A DNA stretch of 46,346 bases. Origin: Oscillospiraceae bacterium (lineage in GTDB: Bacteria > Bacillota > Clostridia > Oscillospirales > Ruminococcaceae). The translations under genes were made by a program, and so were the position numbers. Below, one piece after another: positions 36,715 to 45,687 of this stretch (the stretch's first letter is position 1; the number at the start of each line of letters is the position of its first letter). The notes under the pieces were generated by a model that was not told where the DNA came from, did not search any database, and was given only the letters and a program-made list of their open reading frames with translations. The stretch spans positions 1 to 46,346 of the forward strand of contig JAFTQJ010000095.1 of the NCBI GenBank assembly GCA_017462785.1. Direction: 5' to 3'.

Positions 36715-36741
36715 AAAATCCCCCGATTTTCGGGGGATTTT
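36715..36741. terminator. Bidirectional terminator before the parC-like stop
   Basis: Perfect 12-bp stem AAAATCCCCCGA/TCGGGGGATTTT with a 3-base loop, just beyond the stop of the convergent parC-like gene. Confidence 0.85.
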
Positions 36742-36745
36742 GTGT

Positions 36746-38980
36746 TTATAATAATTCCATCTGATTTGCTTCTTCCAGATCCTTTGCAAGCTTTCCGGCA
36801 GCCGGAATACTCTTGATCCGGTAGCTCTGCACGGCGGTCAGGAATTCGCCCTCCGGAATCTCGGCAGAAACCACTGTCTGCTTTGCCTTGAGGTTCATCA
36901 CCTGCACGCCCTGCGTGCTGCGGGTGGTCTTTTCTGCGATCTCCTCCGTGTTCACAAGAATGGCACGGTTGCCGCTGGAACGCAGGAGGATGTCCGTTTC
37001 TTCCAGCAGATGCAGCACCTTCACCAGCGGTGACTTATCCGAGCATGCACCCGTCAGCTTCCGGCGGTTGGTCTTGGTCGCATAGGAGGAAAGCGGAACT
37101 TTCGCAATTTTGCCGTTTTCAAACACAAACAGCAGCGTTCCGAAATACTCCGTGGTGCACACCATCGCACTCACATGCTCATCCTCATCAAATCCGAGCT
37201 TCGCCGGAATATAGTCACCCAGCAGACTCGCCTTGCTGTCCTCGAACATGCTCGCACGGGTCTTGTAGACCTGAGCACGGTCGGTGAAGAACAGCAGCTC
37301 AGTCTTATTGGAAGCCTGCACCACCTGTGCGATGCAGTCGCCCTCCTTGACCTTCTGCTCACCGCTCATGCGGAGCGACTGCGGCGTGATCTTCTTGAAA
37401 TAGCCCTCCTTGGAGAGGAAGAGGTGCACGGGATAATCCGGCGTGTCATCCTCAACCGGAGTACTGTCCTCCTCGGTCGCATAGTAGAACATCGTTTTTC
37501 TAGGCTGTCCATATTTCTTGATGGTATCCTTCAGCTCGGCAATGATGATCTTCCGGATGCGTTCGGGCTTAGCGAGAATGTCCTCCATGTCCTCGATCTC
37601 CGCCTTGAGATCATCCACGTCCTTGATGCGGTTGAGGATGTACTGGCGGTTCAGGTGGCGGAGCTTAATCTCAGCGACATATTCCGCCTGAATTTCGTCA
37701 ATTCCAAAGCCCTCCATCAGGTTCGGAACAACATTGGTTTCCTCCTCCGTGCCACGGATGATGGCAATCGCCTTGTCGATGTCGAGCAGGATCTGCTTCA
37801 GACCGAGCAGCAGGTGGAGCTTCTCTTTCTTCTTGTTCAGGTCGAAGAAAATTCTACGGCGAACACAGTCCTGACGGAATGCTGTCCATTCGTTGAGAAT
37901 CTCACGCACGCCCATGACCTTGGGGGTGCTGCCGATCAGGATGTTGAAATTACAGCCGAAACTGTCCTGTAAGGGGGTCATGCGGAACAGCTTCTGCATG
38001 AGCTTGTCGGGATCAGTGCCACGCTTCACATCGATTGCGAGCCGGAAACCGTTCACGTCGATCTCATCACGGGCATAGGAAACCTCACGCAGCTTGCCCT
38101 GCTTAGAAAGCTCCGTGATCTTGTCCTTGATGGCTTCCAGCGTCGTTGTATAGGGAATTTCAGTCACCTCAATGCAGCCGGCAGCCTTGTCATAATTCCA
38201 CTTCGCCCTGAGCTTGACACTGCCACGTCCCGTGTTGTAGATCCGCTTCAGCTCATCCTCATCATAGAGCAGGAAACCGCCGCCGGGGAAGTCGGGTCCC
38301 TTGAGCGTGGACAGAATGTCGTGCTTGGGGTTCTTCATCAGGGCGATGCAGGTTTCGCAGACCTCCTGCAGGTTGAACGGACAGATATTGCTTGCCATGG
38401 AAACGGCAATGCCCATGTTGGAATTGACCAGCACGGACGGAAATGCAGCCGGCAGCAGCGTCGGCTCCGGCATGGTATTGTCGTAATTCGGGACAAAATC
38501 AACCGTTTCCTTGTCGATATCACGGAACAGCTCCGCACAGATGGGAGCAAGCTTGACCTCGGTATAACGTGCGGCAGCATACGCCATATCACGGGAATAC
38601 TGCTTACCGAAGTTACCCTTGGAGTCCACATACGGGTGCAGCAGGCTCTGGTTGGCACGGGTCATACGCACCATAGTTTCGTAGATCGCCGCATCACCAT
38701 GCGGATTCAGACGCATGGTCTGACCAACCACATTTGCGGACTTGGTACGGGCACCATTGAGCAGACCCATCTTATACATTGTATACAGGAGCTTGCGGTG
38801 GGAAGGCTTGAAACCATCGATCTCCGGCAGTGCACGGGAGATGATCACGCTCATTGCATAGGGGAGGTAGTTCTTCTCCAGCGTGTCGGTGATCGCTTCC
38901 TCCTGCGTGATGCCGGCATTTTCAAACCACGCATCCATCGCCGGCTTTTTTGGCTTTGGGGGTTCTTTTTTTCTTGCCAT
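36746..38980 (-). CDS. parC: Type II DNA topoisomerase subunit A (ParC-like)
   Basis: This 744-residue DNA-cleaving subunit has the start of the breakage-reunion domain as LPYAMSVIISRALPEIDGFKP followed by SHRKLLYTMY. The catalytic tyrosine is in MAYAAARYTEVKLAP (AARYTE motif), after HGDAAIYETMVRM. A coiled-coil tower follows (about 340-470), and a shortened C-terminal beta domain (about 500-740) lacks the GyrA box (QRRGGKG), which favours a ParC/topoisomerase IV role. Length is at the low end for the family. MARKKEPPKPKKP is a basic N-terminal tail. Its partner should be the parE-like gene at 7573-9552, which is 27 kb away instead of adjacent. Confidence 0.9.
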   Translation of the reverse strand: MARKKEPPKPKKPAMDAWFENAGITQEEAITDTLEKNYLPYAMSVIISRALPEIDGFKPSHRKLLYTMYKMGLLNGARTKSANVVGQTMRLNPHGDAAIYETMVRMTRANQSLLHPYVDSKGNFGKQYSRDMAYAAARYTEVKLAPICAELFRDIDKETVDFVPNYDNTMPEPTLLPAAFPSVLVNSNMGIAVSMASNICPFNLQEVCETCIALMKNPKHDILSTLKGPDFPGGGFLLYDEDELKRIYNTGRGSVKLRAKWNYDKAAGCIEVTEIPYTTTLEAIKDKITELSKQGKLREVSYARDEIDVNGFRLAIDVKRGTDPDKLMQKLFRMTPLQDSFGCNFNILIGSTPKVMGVREILNEWTAFRQDCVRRRIFFDLNKKKEKLHLLLGLKQILLDIDKAIAIIRGTEEETNVVPNLMEGFGIDEIQAEYVAEIKLRHLNRQYILNRIKDVDDLKAEIEDMEDILAKPERIRKIIIAELKDTIKKYGQPRKTMFYYATEEDSTPVEDDTPDYPVHLFLSKEGYFKKITPQSLRMSGEQKVKEGDCIAQVVQASNKTELLFFTDRAQVYKTRASMFEDSKASLLGDYIPAKLGFDEDEHVSAMVCTTEYFGTLLFVFENGKIAKVPLSSYATKTNRRKLTGACSDKSPLVKVLHLLEETDILLRSSGNRAILVNTEEIAEKTTRSTQGVQVMNLKAKQTVVSAEIPEGEFLTAVQSYRIKSIPAAGKLAKDLEEANQMELL

Positions 38981-39021
38981 TGCGAATCCTTTCTATTGCA
39001 GTATTTTTTCGATACCCTATA

Positions 39022-39050
39022 ATCTTAACATATTCGGGACTTTTTGTCAA
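39022..39050 (-). promoter_or_regulatory. Sigma-A promoter of the parC-like gene
   Basis: Minus strand: TTGACA (39050-39045), a 17-bp spacer ending in TATGT, TAAGAT (39027-39022). Confidence 0.75.
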
Positions 39051-39193
39051 TCATCTTTTTTTCGGAAACCGCATAGATTCCGCATTGTACATGCTCCTGT
39101 ATACGATTTGTAATTTCGTTGTTAAAATATACAAAACAAAGGACGCTGATTTGTCGGACATTCACGAAATTTTCACAGGATTTGAGAAAACTA

Positions 39194-39222
39194 TTTACAT
39201 GCAAACTGAAACATGCTATACT
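39194..39222 (+). promoter_or_regulatory. Sigma-A promoter of the pectinase gene
   Basis: TTTACA (39194-39199), a 17-bp spacer ending in TGC, TATACT (39217-39222); leader about 70 nt. Confidence 0.75.
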
Positions 39223-39298
39223 AAAATTGAAGAAATTACGAAAGGAGGGCAGTTTTCAGGGGAACGTCAGCAAAAACAAAATGACAGGAGTTGGTAGT

Positions 39299-42200
39299 AT
39301 GGTAAAAAAATCAATGTATCAGCAGGTGACAGCGTTGCTGCTGGTGCTGGCGGTGTTTGTATGCCAGTGCCTCGCAATGCCCATGCCTGCCAAGGCAGCC
39401 GGCACGGATCTGTATGTCGGCTATTCCGGCAAAAGCAGCAATTACAACACAGTCACGGAGGCGGTCAATGCAGCGGCAAAGCTGAAGCCCTCCTCTGAGT
39501 CCGACCGTGTGACGATCCACATTGCCCCCGGCACCTACCGTGAGCAGATCGTGGTAAAAACGCCGTATCTGACATTCGTCAATGACGAACCGCAGAAGGG
39601 CGATGTCCTCCTCACATGGTACTACGGCATTGGCTACAATTATTACAGCGTCGGCAGTGACGGCAGATACAGTGCCGCCAATGCTTCCGCAAAATCCGCA
39701 AAGGCGGAACCCACCCAGCGTTGGGGCGGCTCCGTACAGCTTCTCTCCGGTGCGGATTATTTCAAGGCGGAGAACATCGTCTTTGAGAATTCGTTCAACC
39801 GCTATGTGACAAGTGAGGAGATCGCTGACGGCGTAACTCCCTCCGGCAGCCAGAAGATCACCTATGACCGCACCGCTTCCAATGCGGATGTGAAAAGCAA
39901 GGATGCCACTGAGCGTGGTGCGGCTCTGACGATTGACTCCAACTATGCGGAGTTCTACAACTGTGAGCTGTACGGCAGTCAGGACACCCTCTACACCGGC
40001 GGTGCACAGGGCTACTTCAAGAACTGCAAGATCGAGGGCAATACTGACTATATTTTCGGCAGCGGCGATTATGTCTTTGAGGACTGCGAGCTGTCCTTCA
40101 AGGGCTATTCCGCATCCGCCGCAGGCGGCTACATCACCGCAGCAAGAGAGCAGTCCAAGGGCTATCTCTTCTACAACTGCGATATTACCGCAGCGGATGA
40201 TCTGGTCGTTTCCGCAGGCTACCTCGGCAGACCGTGGCGTGATACAGCAGTGGTGATGTTCTACAATACCACCATGGAATATGCTGGACTCATCAGGGAT
40301 GAGGGCTGGGCAAGCATGAGCGGCGTTGACCCGACAGCGGCAACCTTCAAGGAATACAACACCACCCTGACGGACGGCAGTGCAGTGAACCTCTCCTCCC
40401 GTAAGGGCAGCGTGATCTCTGCATCCGATGCACAGAGCGTCACCGTTTCCAGCTGGTTCAGCGGCTGGACACCGACCTATCTCAACAAGAGCACTTCCTC
40501 CGGCGATTCCGGCAGCAGCGATCAGACCGGCAATACCGGTACGACCGCTTCCGATGCCATCACCCTCTGCGGCGGCTGGTTTGAAACCGCTTATGCAGAA
40601 TTGGATGCCTCCAATATCGGCAGCAATGTTTCCGTATCCTATAAGGAAAGCTCCGCTTCTTCCTACACGAACGTGGACAAGGAGCTGGTTCGTGGAAACC
40701 GTGTGGATATTCCCGGACTTAAGGGCGGCGTTTCCTATGATGTGAAGATCTCCGGTTCCTCCGGCTCTGCAGAGTTCACCGTCACCCCGATGGCATACGA
40801 CAGAAGCGGCTATGCACATTGGAACCGCTCCGAGGGCGTGGGTGCGTACAATAACGATGGTACACTGAAATCCGGTGCAACCGTCATCTATGTCACCAAC
40901 GAAAACAAGGACACCATCACCTACAACGGCAAAACGGGTCTGTACAACATCTTCATGCAGGGCAAGCCGAATAATGTCTGCTTCCGTCTGATCGGAGATA
41001 TTGATGTTCCGGCAGGTGCACAGGCAAATGACGGCTCTTCCAATGACGGCTCCAATATGCTCTATCTCCAGTATGGTCAGGATGTTACCATTGAGGGCAT
41101 CGGCTATGATGCCAACCCCATCCGCTGGGGCTTTGAGATGAAGCGTTCCAACAGCATGGAAGTCCGCAATCTGTACTTCTATCAGTATCCGGATGATGCA
41201 GTCGCAATGAACGGCAACACCGACAACATGACAAAGAACGTCTGGATCCACAACAACAGCTTCGGCATGGGTCTGAATGAATATGCCGGCAACGGTACAG
41301 TCGATGCGGATAAGGCGGAGGGTGACGGCACCACCGATATGAAGTGGGCAGAGTACATCACCATTTCCTACAACTACTACAACAAGTGCCATAAGACCTC
41401 CCTCGTCGGCGGCGGCACTTCCCATATGCAGGATTGGATCACCTACCATCATAACTGGTTCGATGGTACGGAATCCCGTAACCCCCGTGCACGAAATGCA
41501 CATATCCATGTGTACAACAACTATTTCCTGAACAATTCCCAGTACGGCATCGGTGCCTCCTATAACTCCAAGATCTTCTCCGAGGCAAACTACTTTGAAA
41601 AGGCAAATCTCCCCCTCGATACCGAGGCAATGGGCAATGACAAGTACAGCGGCACCATCAAGTCCTACAATGACAAGCTTGTAAGCTGTACCGGCAATTC
41701 CATCTATACCGCAGTCAACAACCGCATGGATTCGGCTAATATCCCGAACCTCGTCAGCGGCGGCGATGCATACGACAATTTCGATATTGATGCTTCCAAG
41801 ATCTATCTGAATCAGTACACTGCCCAGACACCGGATGATGCAAAGGCTTCTGCAATGGCATATGCCGGCAGAATGCAGAACAAGGCATACGGCAGCGGCA
41901 CAGTGAATCCCGATGTTCCGACCGATCCCACAGAGCCGACCGACCCCACCGATCCGGTCGTTCCGGATGTACCGTCCAGCGGCGATTACATCCTCAATGC
42001 GGCGGATGTTGCAGCCGGCACTTACAGCACGGATGTGAAGGTGAACAGCGTTTACACCATCAAGGCAAACGCAGCGGATGCCGTGACCGTGACGGATGAC
42101 AGCTGCAACACAGCGGACGGCAAACTGACCATCGGCGGCAGAATCTACCTCGGCGGCAAGGGCACGAATGCGAACCGTTCCATCGAGGTGAAGGCACCGC

Positions 42201-42631
42201 AGGGCGGCAGCGTGACTGTTTACATGATGTCCTCGAATGCGGCAACCCCGAGAACCGTGAATCTGCTGGATTCCTCCGGCAGCGTGGTGGAAACTGTGGA
42301 AAATGTAGTCGGTGACGCACTGAACGCCTACACCCTGACCATCCCGAAATCCGGCACCTACTATATCACATCCGCAGGCAGCGGTCTGTATGTGTGCTAT
42401 GCACAGTACACCCCCTCCGGCACAGCCGATCCGGAGGAGCCGGAAGTGACCGTGCTCAAGGGTGATCTGACGGGTGACGGCGTACTGAATGCGTTCGACC
42501 TCGCAATGCTCAAAAAGGACGCTCTGCACAATGCAGCAGTCACCAAGGCAAACGACCTGAACAGTGACGGTACAGTGGGCGTTGCAGATGTTGTGGCATT
42601 GCAGAAATTCCTGTTCGGCAAGGGATTCTGA
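39299..42631 (+). CDS. Pectin methylesterase (CE8)-pectate lyase (PL1) with divergent dockerin
   Basis: This 1110-residue secreted two-enzyme protein starts with a signal peptide (1-34, ends AKAAG). CE8 (about 35-400) shows the catalytic aspartates in GSQDTLYTGG (D229) and GNTDYIFGSGD (D250) and the conserved GRPWR (R314). A small FnIII-like module (about 415-500) leads to a PL1 pectate lyase (about 505-860) with WAEYITISYNYYNKCHK, MQDWITYHHNWF and the catalytic-arginine segment ESRNPRARNAHIHVYNNYF. After a Pro/Thr/Asp linker comes an unassigned beta-rich domain (about 893-1040), and a dockerin ends the protein (1055-1110), with GDLTGDGVLNAFDLAMLKK and NDLNSDGTVGVADVVALQK. The esterase would expose polygalacturonate for the lyase. 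The ATG at 39299 follows AGGAG at 8 bp; upstream in-frame codons lie in the leader. Confidence 0.94.
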   Translation: MVKKSMYQQVTALLLVLAVFVCQCLAMPMPAKAAGTDLYVGYSGKSSNYNTVTEAVNAAAKLKPSSESDRVTIHIAPGTYREQIVVKTPYLTFVNDEPQKGDVLLTWYYGIGYNYYSVGSDGRYSAANASAKSAKAEPTQRWGGSVQLLSGADYFKAENIVFENSFNRYVTSEEIADGVTPSGSQKITYDRTASNADVKSKDATERGAALTIDSNYAEFYNCELYGSQDTLYTGGAQGYFKNCKIEGNTDYIFGSGDYVFEDCELSFKGYSASAAGGYITAAREQSKGYLFYNCDITAADDLVVSAGYLGRPWRDTAVVMFYNTTMEYAGLIRDEGWASMSGVDPTAATFKEYNTTLTDGSAVNLSSRKGSVISASDAQSVTVSSWFSGWTPTYLNKSTSSGDSGSSDQTGNTGTTASDAITLCGGWFETAYAELDASNIGSNVSVSYKESSASSYTNVDKELVRGNRVDIPGLKGGVSYDVKISGSSGSAEFTVTPMAYDRSGYAHWNRSEGVGAYNNDGTLKSGATVIYVTNENKDTITYNGKTGLYNIFMQGKPNNVCFRLIGDIDVPAGAQANDGSSNDGSNMLYLQYGQDVTIEGIGYDANPIRWGFEMKRSNSMEVRNLYFYQYPDDAVAMNGNTDNMTKNVWIHNNSFGMGLNEYAGNGTVDADKAEGDGTTDMKWAEYITISYNYYNKCHKTSLVGGGTSHMQDWITYHHNWFDGTESRNPRARNAHIHVYNNYFLNNSQYGIGASYNSKIFSEANYFEKANLPLDTEAMGNDKYSGTIKSYNDKLVSCTGNSIYTAVNNRMDSANIPNLVSGGDAYDNFDIDASKIYLNQYTAQTPDDAKASAMAYAGRMQNKAYGSGTVNPDVPTDPTEPTDPTDPVVPDVPSSGDYILNAADVAAGTYSTDVKVNSVYTIKANAADAVTVTDDSCNTADGKLTIGGRIYLGGKGTNANRSIEVKAPQGGSVTVYMMSSNAATPRTVNLLDSSGSVVETVENVVGDALNAYTLTIPKSGTYYITSAGSGLYVCYAQYTPSGTADPEEPEVTVLKGDLTGDGVLNAFDLAMLKKDALHNAAVTKANDLNSDGTVGVADVVALQKFLFGKGF

Positions 42632-42682
42632 TCACAGAAGCCACCCTCTGGGAGCTGTACGCAGCAAAAATTTCCGATCAAG

Positions 42683-42715
42683 AAAAACCTCCCCCGATTT
42701 TTGGGGGAGGTTTTT
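42683..42715. terminator. Bidirectional terminator after the pectinase gene
   Basis: A 13-bp stem, AAAAACCTCCCCC with GGGGGAGGTTTTT, loop GATTTTT, with a following T-run. It also ends the convergent membrane-protein gene. Confidence 0.85.
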
Positions 42716-43240
42716 TCAATGCTCCTCAATCTCCGGCAAAACAGCATCCACATCCACATAATAATGCCGGTAATCATGCGGTCTGAGATAGACAGCAACC
42801 TGTGCATCCATCAGAATGCTGGTCGGGTCAAAGTAAATATTCCGGCTGCGGAACAGATGCACCACACCCGTGTCAGGGTCGGTATAGCTGTACTCCGCAA
42901 CATAGGGGGAGCGTCCGTTGACACGGATATTGTAGTTCGGCATGATGCCCGTGACCGTTGCCATGACATGGTGCCCCTCTGCGAGGATGGCTTTCTGGAT
43001 CGCATTCCTGCGGAACATCAGAGCGAGAAAGACCACGCCGAGGAGGAGGAACACCGCCCCGATCCCTCCGAATACCAGAAGAAAGAGCATCGGATTTCCC
43101 TGCGTGTTTTGCGGATGCTGCTGTGCAAATGCCGTGGCTGCCGCCCCGATCACCATGAAGATCAGCCCCATCGGAGCAAAGATCATGCCGATGATGTCAA
43201 GTGCGGAGAATGATATTTTCGGTTTGCGTTCGCTGTACAT
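42716..43240 (-). CDS. Small membrane protein, DUF3592-like
   Basis: A 174-residue protein with two membrane spans (about 14-38 and 52-76) followed by a soluble beta-rich domain (AEGHHVMATVTGIMPNYNI, SPYVAEYSYTDPDTG, VAVYLRPHDYRHYYVD). The pattern resembles DUF3592-type proteins, which have no established function. GGAGTACATTGA precedes the ATG. It stands alone between the pectinase gene and tRNA-Ala. Family assignment is from memory of the general pattern. Confidence 0.7.
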   Translation of the reverse strand: MYSERKPKISFSALDIIGMIFAPMGLIFMVIGAAATAFAQQHPQNTQGNPMLFLLVFGGIGAVFLLLGVVFLALMFRRNAIQKAILAEGHHVMATVTGIMPNYNIRVNGRSPYVAEYSYTDPDTGVVHLFRSRNIYFDPTSILMDAQVAVYLRPHDYRHYYVDVDAVLPEIEEH

Positions 43241-43293
43241 TCAATGTACTCCTTTCATAAAAAATGCGTCCCACACAGAATGGAACGCTGTAC

Positions 43294-43369
43294 TGGTGGA
43301 GCATAGGGGATTTGAACCCCTGACCCCCACACTGCCAGTGTGGTGCACTCCCAGCTGTGCGAATGCCCC
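43294..43369 (-). tRNA. tRNA-Ala (anticodon GGC)
   Basis: A 76-nt minus-strand cloverleaf with encoded CCA. Acceptor GGGGCAT pairs with ATGCTCC, the T-arm contains GGTTCAAATCC, and the anticodon stem CCACA/TGTGG carries loop CTGGCAG, giving GGC for GCC codons. A promoter lies at 43380-43408. Confidence 0.95.
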
Positions 43370-43379
43370 ATCTGCAATA

Positions 43380-43408
43380 ATGATAACAGATTGCAGGGGT
43401 TTTGTCAA
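43380..43408 (-). promoter_or_regulatory. Sigma-A promoter of tRNA-Ala
   Basis: Minus strand: TTGACA (43408-43403), a 17-bp spacer, TATCAT (43385-43380). Confidence 0.8.
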
Positions 43409-43449
43409 GAGCGTTTTTGGAATTTCCTGAAAATATGAACGTTATTTTC

Positions 43450-43478
43450 TTGACAATGCATTACCGCTGTGATATAAT
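43450..43478 (+). promoter_or_regulatory. Sigma-A promoter of the cation exchanger gene
   Basis: TTGACA (43450-43455), a 17-bp spacer, TATAAT (43473-43478): full consensus, 54 bp before the start codon. Confidence 0.9.
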
Positions 43479-43532
43479 AGAAATGTTCCTGTCGGATTAT
43501 GGCAGAAAATCAGAATTGAAGGAGAAGAAAAA

Positions 43533-44456
43533 ATGAATTACTTACTGTTGGTTGTCGGCTTTGTCCTGCTCATCAAGGGTGCTGACTTCTTCGTAGACGG
43601 CAGCTCAAGCGTTGCCAAGCGGCTGAAAGTGCCGTCCCTCATCATCGGTCTGACCATCGTTGCAATGGGTACGAGTGCACCAGAATGTGCTGTCAGCATC
43701 AGTGCAGCACTTGCAGGCAGCAATGAGCTTGCGATCAGCAATGCAGTTGGCTCCAATATTATGAATCTGATGTTCATCTGCGGTGTTTGTGCTTTGATGT
43801 GCCCCATGAATGTCCAGAAAAGTTCTCTTTTGCAGGAATACCCCATTTCCGTCGGTGCTGCAGCTCTGCTCATGGTATTCGGTTTGACCGGCATGATCGT
43901 CGGCAGACTGGAGGGCATCATTCTTCTGCTTTTATTTGCTGCATTCCTCACATGGATGGTGATGTCCGCCCTGAAATCCCGTCAGGAGGCGGAGGAGGAA
44001 TACAAAGTGCTCCCCGTCTGGAAGTGCATCCTCTTCATCGTCGGCGGTATGGCTGCGATCGTATTCGGTGCGGATTTCGTTGTTGATTCTGCATCCGCAA
44101 TTGCCGCATCCTTCGGACTTTCTGAGAACCTCATCGGTCTGACCATCGTTGCATTCGGCACAAGCCTGCCGGAGCTGGTGACTTCCGTGGTGGCAGCGAG
44201 AAAGGGCGAGGTGGACATGGCTCTGGGCAATGTGGTCGGCTCCAATATCTTTAACATCCTGCTCGTACTCGGTATAGCTGGTGCGATCTCTCCGATCAGC
44301 TTCATCGGTGAAAACATCATTGACATTGCAGCCCTCATCGTAATGAGTGCCCTTGTCTGGATCATGGCTTGGAAAAACAAGAAGCTCGTCCGCTGGAATG
44401 GTGCAGTCATGGTGGTCGTATATCTGGGCTACATGGTCTATGTCTGCATGAGATAA
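43533..44456 (+). CDS. Calcium/sodium antiporter (CaCA family, YrbG-like)
   Basis: This 307-residue membrane protein has about ten spans and the two inverted alpha repeats that bind cations in this family: GLTIVAMGTSAPECAVSISA and GLTIVAFGTSLPELVTSVVA, each followed by NAVGSNIMNL or NVVGSNIFNI. It would expel Ca2+ in exchange for Na+ (or H+). A Na+-coupled exchanger fits the predicted Na+-type ATP synthase in the same window, but direction and ions are inferred. GAAGGAG precedes the ATG. It is a single-gene unit with its own promoter and terminator. Confidence 0.93.
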   Translation: MNYLLLVVGFVLLIKGADFFVDGSSSVAKRLKVPSLIIGLTIVAMGTSAPECAVSISAALAGSNELAISNAVGSNIMNLMFICGVCALMCPMNVQKSSLLQEYPISVGAAALLMVFGLTGMIVGRLEGIILLLLFAAFLTWMVMSALKSRQEAEEEYKVLPVWKCILFIVGGMAAIVFGADFVVDSASAIAASFGLSENLIGLTIVAFGTSLPELVTSVVAARKGEVDMALGNVVGSNIFNILLVLGIAGAISPISFIGENIIDIAALIVMSALVWIMAWKNKKLVRWNGAVMVVVYLGYMVYVCMR

Positions 44457-44481
44457 CCTATGAGGAAACCAACAAAAAAAC

Positions 44482-44513
44482 ACAGCGGCAGTTCTGACAG
44501 GAGCTGCCGCTGT
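44482..44513 (+). terminator. Terminator of the exchanger gene
   Basis: Stem ACAGCGGCAG/CTGCCGCTGT (44482-44491 with 44504-44513), about 25 bp after the stop; only a short T-run follows. Confidence 0.65.
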
Positions 44514-44557
44514 ATTTGCAGTATGATGCTGTTTGCAGCTCCAATGTATGAATGAAA

Positions 44558-44595
44558 AATCCCCTCGCACAGCCATCATGCTGTGTGAGGGGATT
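44558..44595 (-). terminator. Terminator of the sseB-like gene
   Basis: A 16-bp stem (44558-44573 with 44580-44595) containing one mismatch, followed by TTTTC on the minus strand, 22 bp beyond the stop codon. Confidence 0.8.
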
Positions 44596-44617
44596 GATTT
44601 GCTTCACTTTCAGTGCA

Positions 44618-45406
44618 TTACTTTACGAAGAAAGGTTCTGCATCCTTGAGAGCAGCCGCACCGAACTTGGTGTGAGAACCAGCGATTGCCAGCTCAACAT
44701 TACGCAGCTGGGGCTTTGCTGCCTCTGCAACTGCATCATAGATCGGCTTTGCCTGAGCATCGTTCAGAGTAGGATCATGCTCAAGTACCAGCAGGAAGTT
44801 CGGGTTCTCCTTGTCGTCACGCTTCATGACACGCAGATAAGCCTTTGTGATGACATCCTGTGTTGCCAGATATTCCTTCAGTACGTCCAGCAGGGGAGTC
44901 GGCTCTTCCTTCAGTGTGCCGATCTGGATCTTGGTGCCCGGAGCCATTGCCTCTGTGCTGTTGACACGGAACAGGGTCTCGTTCGGGATCAGGACATTGT
45001 GGCTGAAAGGATTGATGACTGCACCTGTTGCATCGCCGTTGTTATCTCTCTGGAGAATGCGGCAAAGATCGAGGAATGTGATTGCAGCGAGCTTGTTCTC
45101 AGCATGCTTGTCCCACTTCTGATACTCTGTGATGTCTGTGAACAGGGGGAAATACTTCTTGCCTTCCTGATTGTTGAACAGCATGAAGCTGATCTGGGGC
45201 TGTTCCTTCAGCTCAACGGTACCGTCTGCATTTGCAGCAGCCTGCTGAACTGTCTTGACTGTAGCGGGAACAAGGAAACGAGCCGGCTTGAGAGCATTTA
45301 CAAATGCGAATTCACTCTGCGGAGTACGTTCCTTCTTCATTTCTTCCATTGCCTTTACCAGAAAAGGATTTGTGATCGGCTTCTGGTTCTGATTCTGTTC
45401 TGCCAA
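44618..45406 (-). CDS. SseB-family protein
   Basis: This 262-residue soluble protein carries SseB-type N- and C-terminal domains. The N-terminal part has ARFLVPATV, ISFMLFNNQEGKKYFPLFTD and INPFSHNVLIPNE, typical of SseB N; the C-terminal part has TKIQIGTLKEEP and AYLRVMKRDDKENPNFLLVL. The namesake, E. coli SseB, affects serine sensitivity by an unknown mechanism, and no enzymatic function is established. I placed the start at TTG 45406, six bases after GAGGTG; the GTG at 45415 lies inside that ribosome binding site. Own promoter at 45477-45505. Confidence 0.8.
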   Translation of the reverse strand: MAEQNQNQKPITNPFLVKAMEEMKKERTPQSEFAFVNALKPARFLVPATVKTVQQAAANADGTVELKEQPQISFMLFNNQEGKKYFPLFTDITEYQKWDKHAENKLAAITFLDLCRILQRDNNGDATGAVINPFSHNVLIPNETLFRVNSTEAMAPGTKIQIGTLKEEPTPLLDVLKEYLATQDVITKAYLRVMKRDDKENPNFLLVLEHDPTLNDAQAKPIYDAVAEAAKPQLRNVELAIAGSHTKFGAAALKDAEPFFVK

Positions 45407-45476
45407 AATATTCACCTCATTAAAAACTTTTACAGCAACGGACAGCGATCCGCCCGTTCAATCAACTGCTATTGAC

Positions 45477-45505
45477 ATTATAACATAAAATTTTCGTAAA
45501 GTCAA
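45477..45505 (-). promoter_or_regulatory. Sigma-A promoter of the sseB-like gene
   Basis: Minus strand: TTGACT (45505-45500), a 17-bp spacer, TATAAT (45482-45477). Confidence 0.85.
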
Positions 45506-45614
45506 CTGTATTTTTATAAGCTATGTAAATTTCCCGAATTCCACCGTGCGTTTTTATCAGAAATCATGGAAAGCTCTGTGGAAAACGAGAGCCAAAACTG
45601 CCGGATATGAAAAA

Positions 45615-45652
45615 ATCAGGAGCAGCTCCAGCAGATGCCGGACTCTCCTGAT
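45615..45652 (-). terminator. Terminator of rpmB
   Basis: ATCAGGAG and CTCCTGAT pair around a 22-base loop that has further internal pairing; TTTTTTC follows on the minus strand. Confidence 0.65.
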
Positions 45653-45687
45653 CGCTTTTCATTGCTTGTCCATCGGACGGGGAACAC

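Larger units (their letters stand above)
38981..39298. other. Divergent control region between parC-like gene and pectinase gene
   Basis: This 318-bp stretch holds the parC-like promoter (39022-39050, minus), the pectinase promoter (39194-39222, plus) and a 5' leader with two ribosome-binding-like sites (AAAGGAGGG at 39241 and AGGAG at 39286). Only the second is followed by a start codon at normal distance. Confidence 0.7.

Noticed and set aside
39311-42529. 1072-codon open frame antisense to the pectinase gene
   Set aside because: Same explanation; the sense frame has full catalytic motifs.
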